The notes: generated from the letters alone by a model not told the origin. Shown: positions 34,946-44,201, counted from the first letter of the stretch. The stretch: DNA of 64,000 bases from Pseudomonas sp. S30 (GCF_016518545.1 NZ_JACVTO010000010.1:124001-188000), one strand, 5' to 3'. Numbers and translations: made by a program.

Positions 34946-35779
34946 ATGGATTTTTGGAGTGCCTTTCAGGCAATCATTCTGGGTATCGTCGAGGGGCTGA
35001 CCGAGTTCCTGCCGATCTCCAGCACCGGTCACCAGATCATCGTGGCCGACCTGATCGATTTCGGTGGCGAGCGGGCCATGGCCTTCAACATCATCATTCA
35101 GCTGGGTGCGATCCTGGCGGTGGTGTGGGAGTTTCGCAGCAAGATCTTCCAGGTGGTGCACGGCCTGCCGACGCAGCCCAGGGCCCGGCGCTTCACCGCC
35201 AACCTGCTGATCGCCTTCATGCCGGCCGTGGTGCTGGGGGTGCTGTTCGCCGACCTGATTCACGAATACCTGTTCAACCCCATCACCGTGGCGGTCGCGC
35301 TGGTGGTCGGTGGCGTCATCATGCTCTGGGCCGAGAAGCGCGATCACCGTGTGAGCGTCGATCACGTCGACGACATGCACTGGAGCCACGCCCTGAAGGT
35401 CGGCCTGGTGCAGTGTCTGGCAATGATTCCAGGCACCTCGCGGTCGGGCTCGACCATCATCGGCGGCCTGCTGTTCGGCCTGTCGCGCAAGGCGGCCACC
35501 GAGTTCTCGTTCTTTCTGGCCATGCCCACCATGGTCGGTGCAGCGGTGTATTCGGGCTACAAGTACCGCGACCTGTTCCAGCCGGCCGACCTGCCGGTGT
35601 TCGCCATCGGTTTCGTGGTGTCGTTCATCTTCGCCATGATCGCGGTGCGCGCGCTGCTCAAGTTCATCGCCAATCACAGCTATGCCGTGTTCGCCTGGTA
35701 CCGCATCGCCTTCGGCCTGTTGATCCTGGCCACCTGGCAGTTCGGCTGGGTCGACTGGGCGACGGCGCACGCCGGATGA
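34946..35779 (+). CDS. uppP: Undecaprenyl-diphosphate phosphatase UppP (BacA)
   Basis: 277 residues, about eight membrane segments. Both conserved motifs are intact: the glutamate-rich segment [15 protein letters not shown] near residue 16 and [21 protein letters not shown] near residue 170. It recycles the C55 lipid carrier for peptidoglycan and polysaccharide synthesis by removing one phosphate on the periplasmic side. Start at 34946 is preceded by GGGGG. The leader upstream holds strong hairpins. A DUF1294 gene overlaps the stop by four bases. Confidence 0.95.
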   Translation: MDFWSAFQAIILGIVEGLTEFLPISSTGHQIIVADLIDFGGERAMAFNIIIQLGAILAVVWEFRSKIFQVVHGLPTQPRARRFTANLLIAFMPAVVLGVLFADLIHEYLFNPITVAVALVVGGVIMLWAEKRDHRVSVDHVDDMHWSHALKVGLVQCLAMIPGTSRSGSTIIGGLLFGLSRKAATEFSFFLAMPTMVGAAVYSGYKYRDLFQPADLPVFAIGFVVSFIFAMIAVRALLKFIANHSYAVFAWYRIAFGLLILATWQFGWVDWATAHAG

Positions 35780-36201
35780 CGCGGGACAAGGCCGTGGGCA
35801 GTCCAGGCCAGGCCAGCGGCGGGGTGCGCTACCTGCGCCAGAAGTTGCTGGTGCTGCTGGGGCTGTGCCTGATTCCGGGCATGGGGGCGGCGTCCATGGC
35901 CTGGACCGGTCGTTCCTGGCTGCCGCTGGCGTTGTATCCGCTGGCCAGCCTGGGGTGCCTGCTGTTGTACTGGCAGGACAAGCGCCAGGCTCGCGCACAG
36001 GCCTGGCGCACGCCGGAAAAGGTGCTGCATGTCGCCGAGCTGGTCGGCGGCTGGCCCGGCGCGCTGCTGGCCCAGCAACTGTTTCGCCACAAGACCCGGA
36101 AGGTCGCCTACCAGGTGGTGTTCTGGCTCATCGTCGTGCTGCACCAGGCATTCTGGATCTACTCCCTGTGGTTCAGCGGCTCGGCTGGCGCCTGGCACTG
36201 A
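35776..36201 (+). CDS. DUF1294 family small membrane protein
   Basis: 141 residues. The DUF1294 core covers about 50-140: [56 protein letters not shown], followed by a last membrane helix. Often this domain is fused to a cold-shock domain; that part is absent here. The ATG overlaps the uppP stop, so the genes are translationally coupled. Function unknown. Confidence 0.8.
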   Translation: MTRDKAVGSPGQASGGVRYLRQKLLVLLGLCLIPGMGAASMAWTGRSWLPLALYPLASLGCLLLYWQDKRQARAQAWRTPEKVLHVAELVGGWPGALLAQQLFRHKTRKVAYQVVFWLIVVLHQAFWIYSLWFSGSAGAWH

Positions 36202-36222
36202 GCCCGCCCTGGCGTGTTCGCG

Positions 36223-36585
36223 TCAGTCGAGCAGCAGCCCCACCTGGAGCCGCTTGGGCAGGCGTCGCACCACCAGCTGGTGCGAGCGCCGCAGCAGTTC
36301 GCGCAGCTCATCCGCGGCCAGGGCGTAGGGCGGCTGCACGCTGATCCACCTGGCCCGAGCCAGGTAGGGTGCCGGCCGCACGCCGGGACGGTCGCAGTAG
36401 CCCAGAAACAGTAGGTCATCGACCTTGAACGAGAGCCCGGCGCCGGCCAGGTCCTGCACGGCGAACATCTTGCTGCCCGCCACCGAGAACACCCGGATAC
36501 CGCCCCATTTGTAGTCCTCCTGCGCCCCCGGCAGGCTCAGGCAGAAGGCTGCCGCCTGTTCGGCGCTCATCGCACGCTCAGACAT
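36223..36585 (-). CDS. MmcQ/YjbR family protein
   Basis: 120 residues. The family pattern is clear: MSAEQAAAFCLSLPGAQEDYKWGGIRVFSVAGSKMFA, then SFKVDD and a C-terminal SHQLVVRRLPKRLQVGL. YjbR-type proteins have a double-wing DNA-binding-like fold; function unsettled. The start overlaps the stop of the upstream LysR gene by eight bases, suggesting a joint transcript. Confidence 0.8.
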   Translation of the reverse strand: MSERAMSAEQAAAFCLSLPGAQEDYKWGGIRVFSVAGSKMFAVQDLAGAGLSFKVDDLLFLGYCDRPGVRPAPYLARARWISVQPPYALAADELRELLRRSHQLVVRRLPKRLQVGLLLD

Positions 36586-37480
36586 AACGCTCTCCACAGG
36601 CCTCGAACGAGGCCGCCAGATGATCGATCCATACCCGCACGGCGGGCAGGACGCCGCGTCGATGTGGGTAGACCGCCTGCAGATAGCCCCCAGGCAGCGA
36701 CCATTGCGGTAATAGCGGCACCAGTTCGCTGCGCGCCAGTTCGTCCTCGCAGTACATGCTCGGCAGCGCGGTGAAACCCAGTCCGGCGCAGGCCGAGGCC
36801 TTGCGCACGATGAAGTCGTCGATCGCCAGGCGCGGCTCCAGGGCGATCTCCTGTACCTGGCCGCCGGGGCCGAGCAGACGAAAATGCACCAGCCGGTCCG
36901 CTTCGGCCGCTCCCAGCACCGGTAGACCCTGCAACTGCGACGGGTGCTCCAGGCCCTCGGCGAAACCGGGGGCGGCCACCAGGTGCATGCGTGCCTGACG
37001 CAAGCGGCGGGTGGCCAGGGCAGGGTCCTCGTCGCCCAGATCGCGTACGCGCAAGGCCACGTCGATGCCTTCGGCGATCAGGTCGACGCGGCGATTGACC
37101 AGCACCATGTCCAGTTGCACCTGCGGGTACTGGGTGAGGAAGCGGTTGATCACCGGCGGCAGGAAAGCGTGGGCCAGCGCCACCGGCGAGGACACCCGCA
37201 AGCGCCCGCGCGGCTCGCTGCTCATGCTGGCCACGGCCTCGTCGGCCATCTCGGCTTCGAGCAGCATCGCCTGGCAATGATGCAGGTAGCGCTCGCCGAC
37301 GGCGGTCAGCTTCAGTTGCCGGGTGGTGCGCTGCAACAGGCGTGTGCCCAGGCGCGCCTCGAGCTCGGCGATGCGCCGCGACAGGCGCGATTTGGGAATG
37401 CCCAGCTGCCGGCCGGCAGCGGCGAATCCGCCGGCTTCGACCACGCGGGCGAAATAGAACAGGTCGTTGAGGTCTTGCAT
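36578..37480 (-). CDS. LysR-family transcriptional regulator
   Basis: 300 residues. HTH at residues 1-60 (MQDLNDLFYFARVVEAGGFAAAGRQLGIPKSRLSRRIAELEARLGTRLLQR), then the effector domain (GRLRVSSPVALAHAFLPPVINRFLTQYPQVQLDMVLVNR). It belongs to the DsdC/AaeR-like subgroup often located beside its target. The neighbour upstream is the zinc operon on the other strand, which carries its own metal-type operator, so the target is unclear. Confidence 0.85.
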   Translation of the reverse strand: MQDLNDLFYFARVVEAGGFAAAGRQLGIPKSRLSRRIAELEARLGTRLLQRTTRQLKLTAVGERYLHHCQAMLLEAEMADEAVASMSSEPRGRLRVSSPVALAHAFLPPVINRFLTQYPQVQLDMVLVNRRVDLIAEGIDVALRVRDLGDEDPALATRRLRQARMHLVAAPGFAEGLEHPSQLQGLPVLGAAEADRLVHFRLLGPGGQVQEIALEPRLAIDDFIVRKASACAGLGFTALPSMYCEDELARSELVPLLPQWSLPGGYLQAVYPHRRGVLPAVRVWIDHLAASFEACGERYV

Positions 37481-37708
37481 CTGCGCGGGTCGATCTTTCC
37501 TGGCTGGATACTGGATACGACTGACGCAATGGGCTGTTAGCGGGGCGTCAGCGGCTCGCTTACACCTGCACTGTACAAAAGCTTGTGTAGGAATCCCACG
37601 TTCGTCGCGCCGGACCGGGTCGCCTCAGGCGCTGTGTTGCTGCCTGTGCGTCGACAGGCGAGGGGCAGATGAAAAATCGGTCATGTTCACGCTTTCAATT
37701 TTACATTA

Positions 37709-37723
37709 CGTTATATTGTATCA
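37709..37723. promoter_or_regulatory. Candidate Zur box of the zinc transporter operon
   Basis: CGTTATATTGTATCA lies in an AT-rich island (37695-37730) of a GC-rich chromosome. It matches 11 of 14 defined positions of the TGTTATANTATAACA-type zinc-repressor palindrome. It lies about 28 bases before the small membrane protein that begins the operon, so bound Zur would cover the promoter. Predicts derepression under zinc limitation. Confidence 0.55.
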
Positions 37724-37750
37724 ATTACGACTTTCGAAGTGATGTTGTCC

Positions 37751-37870
37751 ATGTCTGAAAACTCGTTCAATTCGCTCCTGGCCACGTCGGCGTGGCTGCG
37801 CCTGGTGGGCGTGGCGCTGCTGCTCGTTCCGCTGTGGGTGGCGATCGGATGGGCGGTATCCCTGCCATGA
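37751..37870 (+). CDS. 39-residue single-pass membrane microprotein leading the zinc operon
   Basis: A short polar N-terminus (MSENSFNSLLATSA) is followed by one hydrophobic helix, WLRLVGVALLLVPLWVAIGW, and a short tail. Its stop overlaps the ATP-binding protein start as ATGA, the same coupling used between the later genes, which argues that it is translated. An in-frame ATG at 37742 would add three residues. It is easily missed by gene callers. It might be a transporter subunit stabiliser or a translational-coupling leader; no homologue is known to me. Confidence 0.6.
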   Translation: MSENSFNSLLATSAWLRLVGVALLLVPLWVAIGWAVSLP

Positions 37871-38607
37871 AGGGTGCGGCGATTTCCCTGCACGATCTGT
37901 CGGTCCACTATGGCGACTCACCCGCGCTGGTCGGGGTGACGGGCAGGTTCGAGCCTGGCAGCCTGACCGCGATCGCCGGGCCCAACGGCGCAGGCAAGTC
38001 GACGCTGCTCAAGGCGTTGATGGGCGAGGTCGGCGCTTCGGGTCGGGTCGAGCTGGGCAGTGTGCGCAGGGCCGACATCGGCTACCTGCCCCAGGCCTCG
38101 GCGATCGACCGCAGCTTTCCCATCAGCGTCGCCGACGTGGTGTGCCTGGGCGCCTGGAAACGCATGGGCGTGCTGGGCGGGCTGTCCGCGGCGATGATCG
38201 AGGCCGTGCACCATGCCCTGCACGAGGTCGGCCTGGCCGGGATGCAGGGCCGTCCGATCGGGGCCTTGTCCGTGGGCCAGTTCCAGCGGGTACTGTTCGC
38301 CCGGCTGCTGGTCCAGAATGCCCAGGTCATCGTGCTCGACGAACCGTTCACGGCGCTCGACTCGCGCACGGTGGACGATCTGACCCAGGTCATCGAGACG
38401 TGGCACCGTGCAGGTCGTACGGTCATCGCGGTGCTGCACGACCTGGAGCAGATCCACGCGCTGTTTCCCCAGACCCTGTTGCTCGCCCACCGGGTGGTGG
38501 CCTGGGGGCCGACCCGGCAGGTGCTGACCGCGCAGAACCTGAACGAAGCCCGTGCGCTGGCACAGGACTGGAGCGCCTGCACCGTCGGCGAGTGCCAGGC
38601 GTCATGA
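37867..38607 (+). CDS. Zinc/manganese ABC transporter ATP-binding protein (AztA-like)
   Basis: 246 residues. Walker A GPNGAGKSTLLKALMG, Q-loop GYLPQASAIDRSFPISVADVV, signature LSVGQFQRVLFARLL (G replaced by V in LSGGQ, as seen in some metal ABC ATPases), Walker B VIVLDEPFTALDSRT, H-loop AVLHDLEQIHALF. The FPISVADVV segment is typical of the metal-uptake branch. The ATG at 37867 overlaps the preceding microprotein stop. Confidence 0.88.
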   Translation: MKGAAISLHDLSVHYGDSPALVGVTGRFEPGSLTAIAGPNGAGKSTLLKALMGEVGASGRVELGSVRRADIGYLPQASAIDRSFPISVADVVCLGAWKRMGVLGGLSAAMIEAVHHALHEVGLAGMQGRPIGALSVGQFQRVLFARLLVQNAQVIVLDEPFTALDSRTVDDLTQVIETWHRAGRTVIAVLHDLEQIHALFPQTLLLAHRVVAWGPTRQVLTAQNLNEARALAQDWSACTVGECQAS

Positions 38608-39482
38608 GCCTCTGGGCAGTGCTCGTCGCGCCGTTCGTGGACTTCGGCTTCATGCGCCGCGCGCTGGTCGCCACGCTGGCGGTCGGGGCGAGCGCCGGCC
38701 CGGTCGGGGTGTTGCTGATGCTCAGGCGCATGAGCCTGGTGGGCGATGCCATGAGCCACGCGGTGCTGCCGGGGGCCGCGATCGGTTTCGTCATCGCGGG
38801 GGGCTTGTCGTTGCCGGCCATGGGGCTGGGTGGCCTGGTCGCCGGCTTGAGCGTGGCGCTGCTGTCGGGCGTGGTCAGTCGCGTCACTTCGCTCAAGGAG
38901 GACGCCAGCTTCGCCAGTTTCTATCTCACGTCCCTGGCGTTGGGGGTGATGATCGTGTCGCTGCGCGGCTCGAACATCGACTTGCTGCACGTGCTGTTCG
39001 GCACCATTCTGGCGATCGATCACGCGGCGCTGTGGCTGGTGGGAGGGATCACTACGGTCACCCTGCTGGCGCTCGCGCTCATCTACCGGCCGCTGATCGT
39101 GGAGTGCATCGACCCGGGGTTCCTGCGCGCCGTGGGCGGGCGAGGGACGCTGTATCACCTGGTGTTCCTGCTGTTGGTGGTGCTGAACCTGGTGGCCGGC
39201 TTCCAGACCCTGGGCACGCTCATGGCCGTGGGCATGATGATGCTGCCGGCGGCCGTGGCTCAATTGCTGTCCCGGCGACTGCCGGTGATGCTGCTGATCG
39301 CAGCCGCCAGCGCCGCCCTCTCCGGTTATGTGGGCTTGCTGGTGTCCTACCACCTGAGCGTCGCCTCCGGCCCCACCATCATCCTGGTCAACAGTTCGCT
39401 CTACGTGCTCGCCCTGCTGTTCGGACCGCAGGGCGTGGCGTGGCGAGGGGTGCGCCCGGTTCTGCCCGTTCGACGACAATAA
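38604..39482 (+). CDS. Zinc/manganese ABC transporter permease (AztB-like)
   Basis: 292 residues, about eight membrane helices. Family motifs: LRRMSLVGDAMSHAVLPGAAIGFVIAG and the later TLGTLMAVGMMMLPAAVAQLLSRRL, the ABC-3 coupling and channel elements. It overlaps the ATPase stop by four bases and precedes the binding protein gene by nine bases. Confidence 0.9.
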   Translation: MSLWAVLVAPFVDFGFMRRALVATLAVGASAGPVGVLLMLRRMSLVGDAMSHAVLPGAAIGFVIAGGLSLPAMGLGGLVAGLSVALLSGVVSRVTSLKEDASFASFYLTSLALGVMIVSLRGSNIDLLHVLFGTILAIDHAALWLVGGITTVTLLALALIYRPLIVECIDPGFLRAVGGRGTLYHLVFLLLVVLNLVAGFQTLGTLMAVGMMMLPAAVAQLLSRRLPVMLLIAAASAALSGYVGLLVSYHLSVASGPTIILVNSSLYVLALLFGPQGVAWRGVRPVLPVRRQ

Positions 39483-39491
39483 GGAGACAGT

Positions 39492-40385
39492 ATGCGACAT
39501 GCTCGGTTCTTGCCCGTCCTGATCGGTGCCCTCGGTTGGCTGTGTTTCGCCTTGCCTGCGTCCGCGCGGCCCTTGCAGGTGGTCGCCAGCTTCACCGTGC
39601 TGGCCGACGTGGTGAAGAACGTCGGCGGCGAGCAGGTGAACGTCACCAGTCTCGTGCCGGCCAATGGCGATCCCCATGATTTCGAACCTTCGCCCAAGGA
39701 TGCGCAGGCGTTGAAGAACGCGGACGTGACCTTCGTCAGCGGCCTGGGCCTGGAAAGCTGGTTCGAGAAGCTGGTGCGTGCAGCGGGCGCCGGCACGGCT
39801 GCGGTGGTGGTGTCCGACGGCCTCGACACCCACACCCTGAGCGAAGCGGGCAAGACCGTCACCGATCCTCATGTGTGGAACAGCGCGTCGAACGTCAAGC
39901 ACTGGGTGATGCGCATCGAAACGGCCTTGAGCGCGGCGGATCCGGCCCAGGCGCCGACCTTCCACGCCAACGCTCAGCGTTACCTGGCGCAGCTCGACGC
40001 CCTCAACCAACGTATTCACCGCCAATTCGCCCAGGTGCCGCCGGCACGACGCAAGGTGCTCACCAGCCACGATGCGTTCGGCTACTACGCCGCGGAGTAT
40101 GGCGTGACCTTCCTGTCGCCACTGGGCCTGTCCACCGAGACCGAAGCCAGCGCCGCACAGGTAGCCTCGCTCATCGAACAGATTCGCCAGGAGCACATCA
40201 AGGTGTATTTCATCGAGAACTCCAACGATGCGCGGCTCGTGCAGCAGATCGCCCGGGCCACCGGCGCGGTGGCCGGCGGGGCGCTGTACCCCGAATCGCT
40301 TTCCGATGAAAACGGACCGGTGCCGACCTACCTGAAAATGATGGACTACAACACCCGGTTGCTGGCCCAGGCCTTCGATCACTGA
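39492..40385 (+). CDS. Zinc-binding periplasmic protein (AztC-like cluster A-I)
   Basis: 297 residues; signal peptide 1-25 (ending ALPASA). The metal ligands expected for this class are present: His in GDPHDFEP near 62, His in DPHVWN near 126, His in TSHDAFGY near 192, and Asp in SLSDENGP near 270. The long His-rich loop of ZnuA is missing, which matches AztC and some Mn-binding homologues. It delivers zinc to the permease. Confidence 0.85.
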   Translation: MRHARFLPVLIGALGWLCFALPASARPLQVVASFTVLADVVKNVGGEQVNVTSLVPANGDPHDFEPSPKDAQALKNADVTFVSGLGLESWFEKLVRAAGAGTAAVVVSDGLDTHTLSEAGKTVTDPHVWNSASNVKHWVMRIETALSAADPAQAPTFHANAQRYLAQLDALNQRIHRQFAQVPPARRKVLTSHDAFGYYAAEYGVTFLSPLGLSTETEASAAQVASLIEQIRQEHIKVYFIENSNDARLVQQIARATGAVAGGALYPESLSDENGPVPTYLKMMDYNTRLLAQAFDH

Positions 40386-40413
40386 TCAGCGGTCCCGCGT
40401 TGGAGGGAACAAC

Positions 40414-41610
40414 GTGCAAAGACGCAGTGTGCTGAAATTCATCGTGGCCGGTCTGGCGTTGCCGGCTTCGATGACGGTCCATGCCGCCCAGGCCGTGCGG
40501 CGGGTGAGCGTGGACAGGGCGGGGGGCGTCACCACCTTGGTGTTCGACTTCACAGGCCCGGTGCTGGCCAACAGCTTCAGCCTGGAGCGCCCGCCCAGGG
40601 TGGTGCTGGACCTGCCTCGAGCCGTGCTGCAGACCTCGTTGAGCGGGGTGGTGCTGGACGGCACGCCGGTCACCGGGATACGCAGCGGCATCACCCCCAC
40701 GGGTGATCTGAGGATCGTCATGGACCTGGACAGGCCGGGCGTTCGCGCCGTGCTGCGCCCGACCCCACCGGGCGGCACCCGGCTCGAAGTGCAACTGGCC
40801 GACGCTTTGCCGGCGGTCGCGGCTGCCGGCGTGGTGCGTGTGCCGCCAGCGCGTGCCAGCGGCGGGGCGGGGCGAGACCTGCTGGTGGTGATCGACGCCG
40901 GGCATGGCGGCAAGGATCCCGGCGCGGTGGGTGCCAAGGGCGAGCAGGAGAAAATCGTCGCGTTGCAGATCGCCACCTTGCTGGCCCGGCGAGTGAACGC
41001 GCAGAAGGGCTACAAAGCCAAGCTGGTACGCACCTCCGATGTGTTCATTCCGTTGCGCAAGCGCGCACAAGTGGCGCAACGCCTGAACGCCGACCTGTTC
41101 GTGTCGGTGCACGCCGATGCTGCGCCCAGGCTGACCGCTTCCGGCGCCTCGGTCTTCGCCTTGTCCCAGGCCGGCGCCAGCTCGTCGATGGCACGCTGGC
41201 TGGCCGACCGGGAGAATGGCGCCGATGCGCTGGGGGGCGGCCTGCCCGTCGGGCTCGAGCAGAGCGACGCGATGGTCGCCGGTGTGCTGCTGGACATGTC
41301 GATGAATGCGACCATTTCCACCAGCCTGGACCTCGGCCATTCGGTACTGGCGCAACTGGGTGACGTGGCCAGCCTGCACCAGGCGAAGGTGGAGCAGGCG
41401 GGTTTTGCGGTGCTCAAGTCCGCAGCGGTACCGTCGATCCTGGTGGAAACCGGGTTCATCTCCAATGTTGGGGATTGTCGGCGCCTGCACGACACGCGCC
41501 ATCAGCGCCGGATCGCCGAGGCGATCTTCGCCGGGGTGGATGACTACTTCCGTCGTCTGCCCCCGCCAGGCAGCCTGATCGCCGCGCGGGCGGCAGCCGA
41601 CACCGCGTGA
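40414..41610 (+). CDS. AmiC-type N-acetylmuramoyl-L-alanine amidase with Tat-like signal
   Basis: 398 residues from GTG at 40414 (GGAGGG eight bases upstream). Twin-arginine-like signal QRRSVLKFIVAGLALP; AMIN domain about 30-125; amidase_3 catalytic domain from about 155 with VVIDAGHGGKDPGAVG (zinc His), FVSVHADAA (second His) and ILVETGFISN (Glu). It cleaves peptidoglycan at septa. It is a zinc enzyme encoded right behind a zinc transporter, 28 bases after its binding protein gene, so it may be a zinc-starvation-induced paralogue of the housekeeping amidase. Confidence 0.88.
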   Translation: MQRRSVLKFIVAGLALPASMTVHAAQAVRRVSVDRAGGVTTLVFDFTGPVLANSFSLERPPRVVLDLPRAVLQTSLSGVVLDGTPVTGIRSGITPTGDLRIVMDLDRPGVRAVLRPTPPGGTRLEVQLADALPAVAAAGVVRVPPARASGGAGRDLLVVIDAGHGGKDPGAVGAKGEQEKIVALQIATLLARRVNAQKGYKAKLVRTSDVFIPLRKRAQVAQRLNADLFVSVHADAAPRLTASGASVFALSQAGASSSMARWLADRENGADALGGGLPVGLEQSDAMVAGVLLDMSMNATISTSLDLGHSVLAQLGDVASLHQAKVEQAGFAVLKSAAVPSILVETGFISNVGDCRRLHDTRHQRRIAEAIFAGVDDYFRRLPPPGSLIAARAAADTA

Positions 41611-41731
41611 AGCCCTCGGCAGCGGCAGACACCGAGCAAAACGATGGGAGGTGCAGGATCGACGGCGTCCGGGGGTGTGGATTGTCTCACCAGTAGGACG
41701 AACCAGCGCGCTTTCATCGCCTATTCACCTG

Positions 41732-41760
41732 TTGACGCGTTGTGTAGCATCCTCTGCATT
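41732..41760 (+). promoter_or_regulatory. Putative sigma-70 promoter of azoR
   Basis: TTGACG (41732-41737), 17-base spacer, TGCATT (41755-41760), 38 bases before the ATG and preceding an AGGAGA ribosome site. The -35 is near consensus, the -10 is weak. Confidence 0.35.
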
Positions 41761-41798
41761 GATCGCTCACGCGCGGTCGTCATTCACAGGAGAATTGC

Positions 41799-42407
41799 AT
41801 GAAACTGCTGCACATCGACTCGAGCATCCTGGGCGACAACTCTGCCTCCCGTCAGTTGAGCCGCGAAGTGGTCGAAGCCTGGAAGGCCGCTGACCCGAGC
41901 GTGGAAGTGACCTACCGCGACCTCGCCGCCGATGCCTTCAGCCATTTCTCCGCCGCCACCTTGCTCGCCGCTGGCACCGCCGAGCAGGCGCGTGATGCCG
42001 CCCAGGCCCATGAAGCACGCCTGAGCGCCGAAACCCTGGCCGAGTTCCTGGCAGCCGACGCCGTGGTGATCGGCGCGCCGATGTACAACTTCAGCGTTCC
42101 GACTCAGCTCAAGGCCTGGATCGACCGTGTCTGCGTCGCCGGCAAGACCTTCCGTTACACCGAAGCCGGTCCCGAAGGCCTGTGCGGCGGCAAGAAAGTG
42201 GTGCTGGTGTCCACTGCTGGCGGCGTGCACCAGGGTCAGCCGACCGGCGTGGGTCATGAAGAATTCCTCAAGGTGTTCCTTGGCTTCATCGGCATCACCG
42301 ACCTGCAGATCGTGCGTGCCGAGGGCCTGGCCTATGGCCCCGAGCAACGCAGTTCGGCCATCGCCGCCGCTCAGGCGCAGATCGCTCAGGCGCAGTTCGC
42401 GGCCTGA
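41799..42407 (+). CDS. azoR: FMN-dependent NADH-azoreductase
   Basis: 202 residues, full length. Flavodoxin-like start [25 protein letters not shown] with the FMN phosphate loop, then the FMN-ring contact [19 protein letters not shown] and VLVSTAGGV. It reduces quinones and azo dyes with NADH via two-electron transfer, protecting against thiol-reactive and electrophilic compounds. A strong terminator follows. Confidence 0.93.
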   Translation: MKLLHIDSSILGDNSASRQLSREVVEAWKAADPSVEVTYRDLAADAFSHFSAATLLAAGTAEQARDAAQAHEARLSAETLAEFLAADAVVIGAPMYNFSVPTQLKAWIDRVCVAGKTFRYTEAGPEGLCGGKKVVLVSTAGGVHQGQPTGVGHEEFLKVFLGFIGITDLQIVRAEGLAYGPEQRSSAIAAAQAQIAQAQFAA

Positions 42408-42425
42408 TCCAGGCCGATGTGACTC

Positions 42426-42459
42426 GCCGGCTGTCGTTTCCCACGACAGCCGGCTTTTT
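42426..42459 (+). terminator. Rho-independent terminator after azoR
   Basis: Twelve-base perfect arms GCCGGCTGTCGT and ACGACAGCCGGC around a five-base loop, followed by TTTTT. It lies 18 bases after the azoR stop. Confidence 0.9.
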
Positions 42460-42537
42460 CATGCAGTTTTCATCTGCCCGCGCCCAGCGGCTTCTATGCT
42501 TGGGTGACTCGTCCATGCGAAGGGAGCGTTGCGGGTC

Positions 42538-43572
42538 ATGAAAACGCGAGCCCTGCTGACCCTCATTCTGCTCGGCGGCCTGTTGACCCGCGCCGAGGCT
42601 GCCCCGTGGCAGGCCGGTTTGCACCGCCTGGCGCTCACCGATCCGGTCGATGCCCAGCCCATGCAGGCGCTGGTGTTCTATCCCAGCAGCGCGGCAGCCC
42701 GATCGACCCGTCTCGATGGCTACACCCTGCGCGTCGCCGACGAGGCGCCGGTGGCCATGGGGCAGTTCCCCTTGCTGGTAATGTCCCATGGCAATACCGG
42801 CACGCCCGTGGCGCTGCACGACCTGGCCACCTCGCTGGCGCGCCAGGGGTTCGTCGTGGTGGCGGTCACCCATCCGGGCGACAACCTGCGTGACCATAGC
42901 CGCCTGGGCACCCTCAGCAACCTCTACGGGCGTCCCCTGCAGGTCAGCGCGGCGATCAGCGCGGCGCGGGCCGACAGGCTGCTGAGCCCCTATCTCAATC
43001 CGGGCAAGGTCGGCGTGATCGGCTATTCGGCCGGTGGGGAGACCGCCTTGATCCTCTCCGGTGCTCGACCGGATCTGGACCGGTTGCGTAATTATTGCGT
43101 GGAACGGCCCATGGACGCCGATGCCTGCAAGACCCACGGCGTGCTGATCGCCGACCGCAGCGAACTGGCGCCCCAGGCTGATGAGCGGGTGGGTGCGGTG
43201 ATGCTCATGGCGCCGCTGGGCCTGCTGTTCGGTCGCCATGCCTTGGCCGGGGTGCAGGTCCCCGCACTGATCTACAGCGGTGATCAGGACCAGTTGCTGG
43301 CGGTGGAGCGCAATGCCAGCGCGCTGGCGCGCAAGCTGCCGGTCACTCCCGATTATCGCCTGCTCGCCGGCGCTGGTCATTTCGTCTTCATGGCGCCGTG
43401 CGATGAGGAGCAGCGCCAACGGCTGGGGCCGCTGTGCAAGGACGGCGAGGGCGTCGACCGCCGCGAAGTGCACCGCAGCCTGCACAACGAAACCGCCGCC
43501 TTTTTCAGCCAGGCCCTGGGCGCGCCGGAGCCTGCCGAACGCTCGGCGGCGGTGCAGGACACCGAGCAGTAG
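42538..43572 (+). CDS. Exported alpha/beta hydrolase (dienelactone hydrolase/PAF-acetylhydrolase-like)
   Basis: 344 residues; signal peptide 1-21 (LLTLILLGGLLTRAEA). Oxyanion segment LLVMSHGNTGTPVALHDLATSLA, nucleophile elbow GYSAGGETA near residue 164, and a late SGDQDQLLAVERNA (Asp) and GAGHFVFMAPC (His). Similar to exported Pseudomonas lipase-like proteins that act on short esters. The ATG at 42538 is preceded by AGGGAG. Confidence 0.8.
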   Translation: MKTRALLTLILLGGLLTRAEAAPWQAGLHRLALTDPVDAQPMQALVFYPSSAAARSTRLDGYTLRVADEAPVAMGQFPLLVMSHGNTGTPVALHDLATSLARQGFVVVAVTHPGDNLRDHSRLGTLSNLYGRPLQVSAAISAARADRLLSPYLNPGKVGVIGYSAGGETALILSGARPDLDRLRNYCVERPMDADACKTHGVLIADRSELAPQADERVGAVMLMAPLGLLFGRHALAGVQVPALIYSGDQDQLLAVERNASALARKLPVTPDYRLLAGAGHFVFMAPCDEEQRQRLGPLCKDGEGVDRREVHRSLHNETAAFFSQALGAPEPAERSAAVQDTEQ

Positions 43573-43643
43573 GGCGCCCAGCCCCTTGAACGCAGGCCTG
43601 AAGCGGGGTACCGTCCTTGCCCAGGTTCGCCAAGGAGCGCCCC

Positions 43644-44081
43644 GTGCAAGGCAAGGCTCGCAAGGTCGTTCAGGCCATTCTCTACGAAATCTTCGCGGTC
43701 GCCTGCGTGGCGCCTGCGCTGGCCCTGATGTTCGATGCCGGCATGGCCCACTCGACGCTGCTGTCGGTACTGATGTCCGGCATCGCGCTTAGCTGGAACA
43801 TGGGCTACAACTGGGCGTTCGAACGTTGGGAATCGCGCCAGGCGCGACGCGAGCGGACCTGGCTGCGGCGCTTGCTGCATGCCCTGGGTTTCGAAGGCGG
43901 GCTGGTGCTGTTGCTGTTGCCGCTGGTCGCCTACTGGCTGGAAATCAGCCTGTGGAGCGCGTTGCTCACCAACCTGGCGTTGTTCGTGTTCTTCTTCGTC
44001 TACGCCTTCGTGTTCCAGTGGGCTTTCGACAAAGTGTTCGATGTGCCGCTTTCGGCCCAGCAACCCGCAGCGCGCTGTTGA
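43644..44081 (+). CDS. PACE-family efflux transporter (AceI-like), GTG start
   Basis: 145 residues from GTG at 43644, eight bases after AAGGAG. Four membrane helices in two tandem BTP domains; each begins with a conserved pattern, AILYEIFAVACVAPALALMF in the first and HALGFEGGLVLLLLPLVAYW in the second, with Glu residues in the helices (the AceI E15-type residue lies in YEIFA). PACE pumps export biocides such as chlorhexidine and proflavine using protons; natural substrates may be polyamines. Confidence 0.82.
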   Translation: MQGKARKVVQAILYEIFAVACVAPALALMFDAGMAHSTLLSVLMSGIALSWNMGYNWAFERWESRQARRERTWLRRLLHALGFEGGLVLLLLPLVAYWLEISLWSALLTNLALFVFFFVYAFVFQWAFDKVFDVPLSAQQPAARC

Positions 44082-44115
44082 CTTCGTGGCAGCGACCGAG
44101 CTAAGTTTCCAACCC

Positions 44116-44187
44116 ATGAATACCTCCCTGCCAGCGCGCACCTTCGGCCTGATCATTATTACCGCCATCATCGGATTGGCGGGCTAG
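44116..44187 (+). CDS. ilvA leader peptide (23 residues, Ile-rich)
   Basis: MNTSLPARTFGLIIITAIIG then LAG and stop. Five Ile codons (44152-44160 and 44167-44172), two Leu and two Thr after residue 8, concentrated where a ribosome would stall under isoleucine shortage. The last codons overlap GGCGGG (44178-44183), which can pair with CCCGCC of the downstream terminator stem. Position, size and codon content fit a translation-controlled attenuator for threonine deaminase, the first enzyme of isoleucine synthesis. No standard gene caller would report it. Confidence 0.75.
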   Translation: MNTSLPARTFGLIIITAIIGLAG

Positions 44188-44201
44188 CGCGCACTGGCAC
44201 C

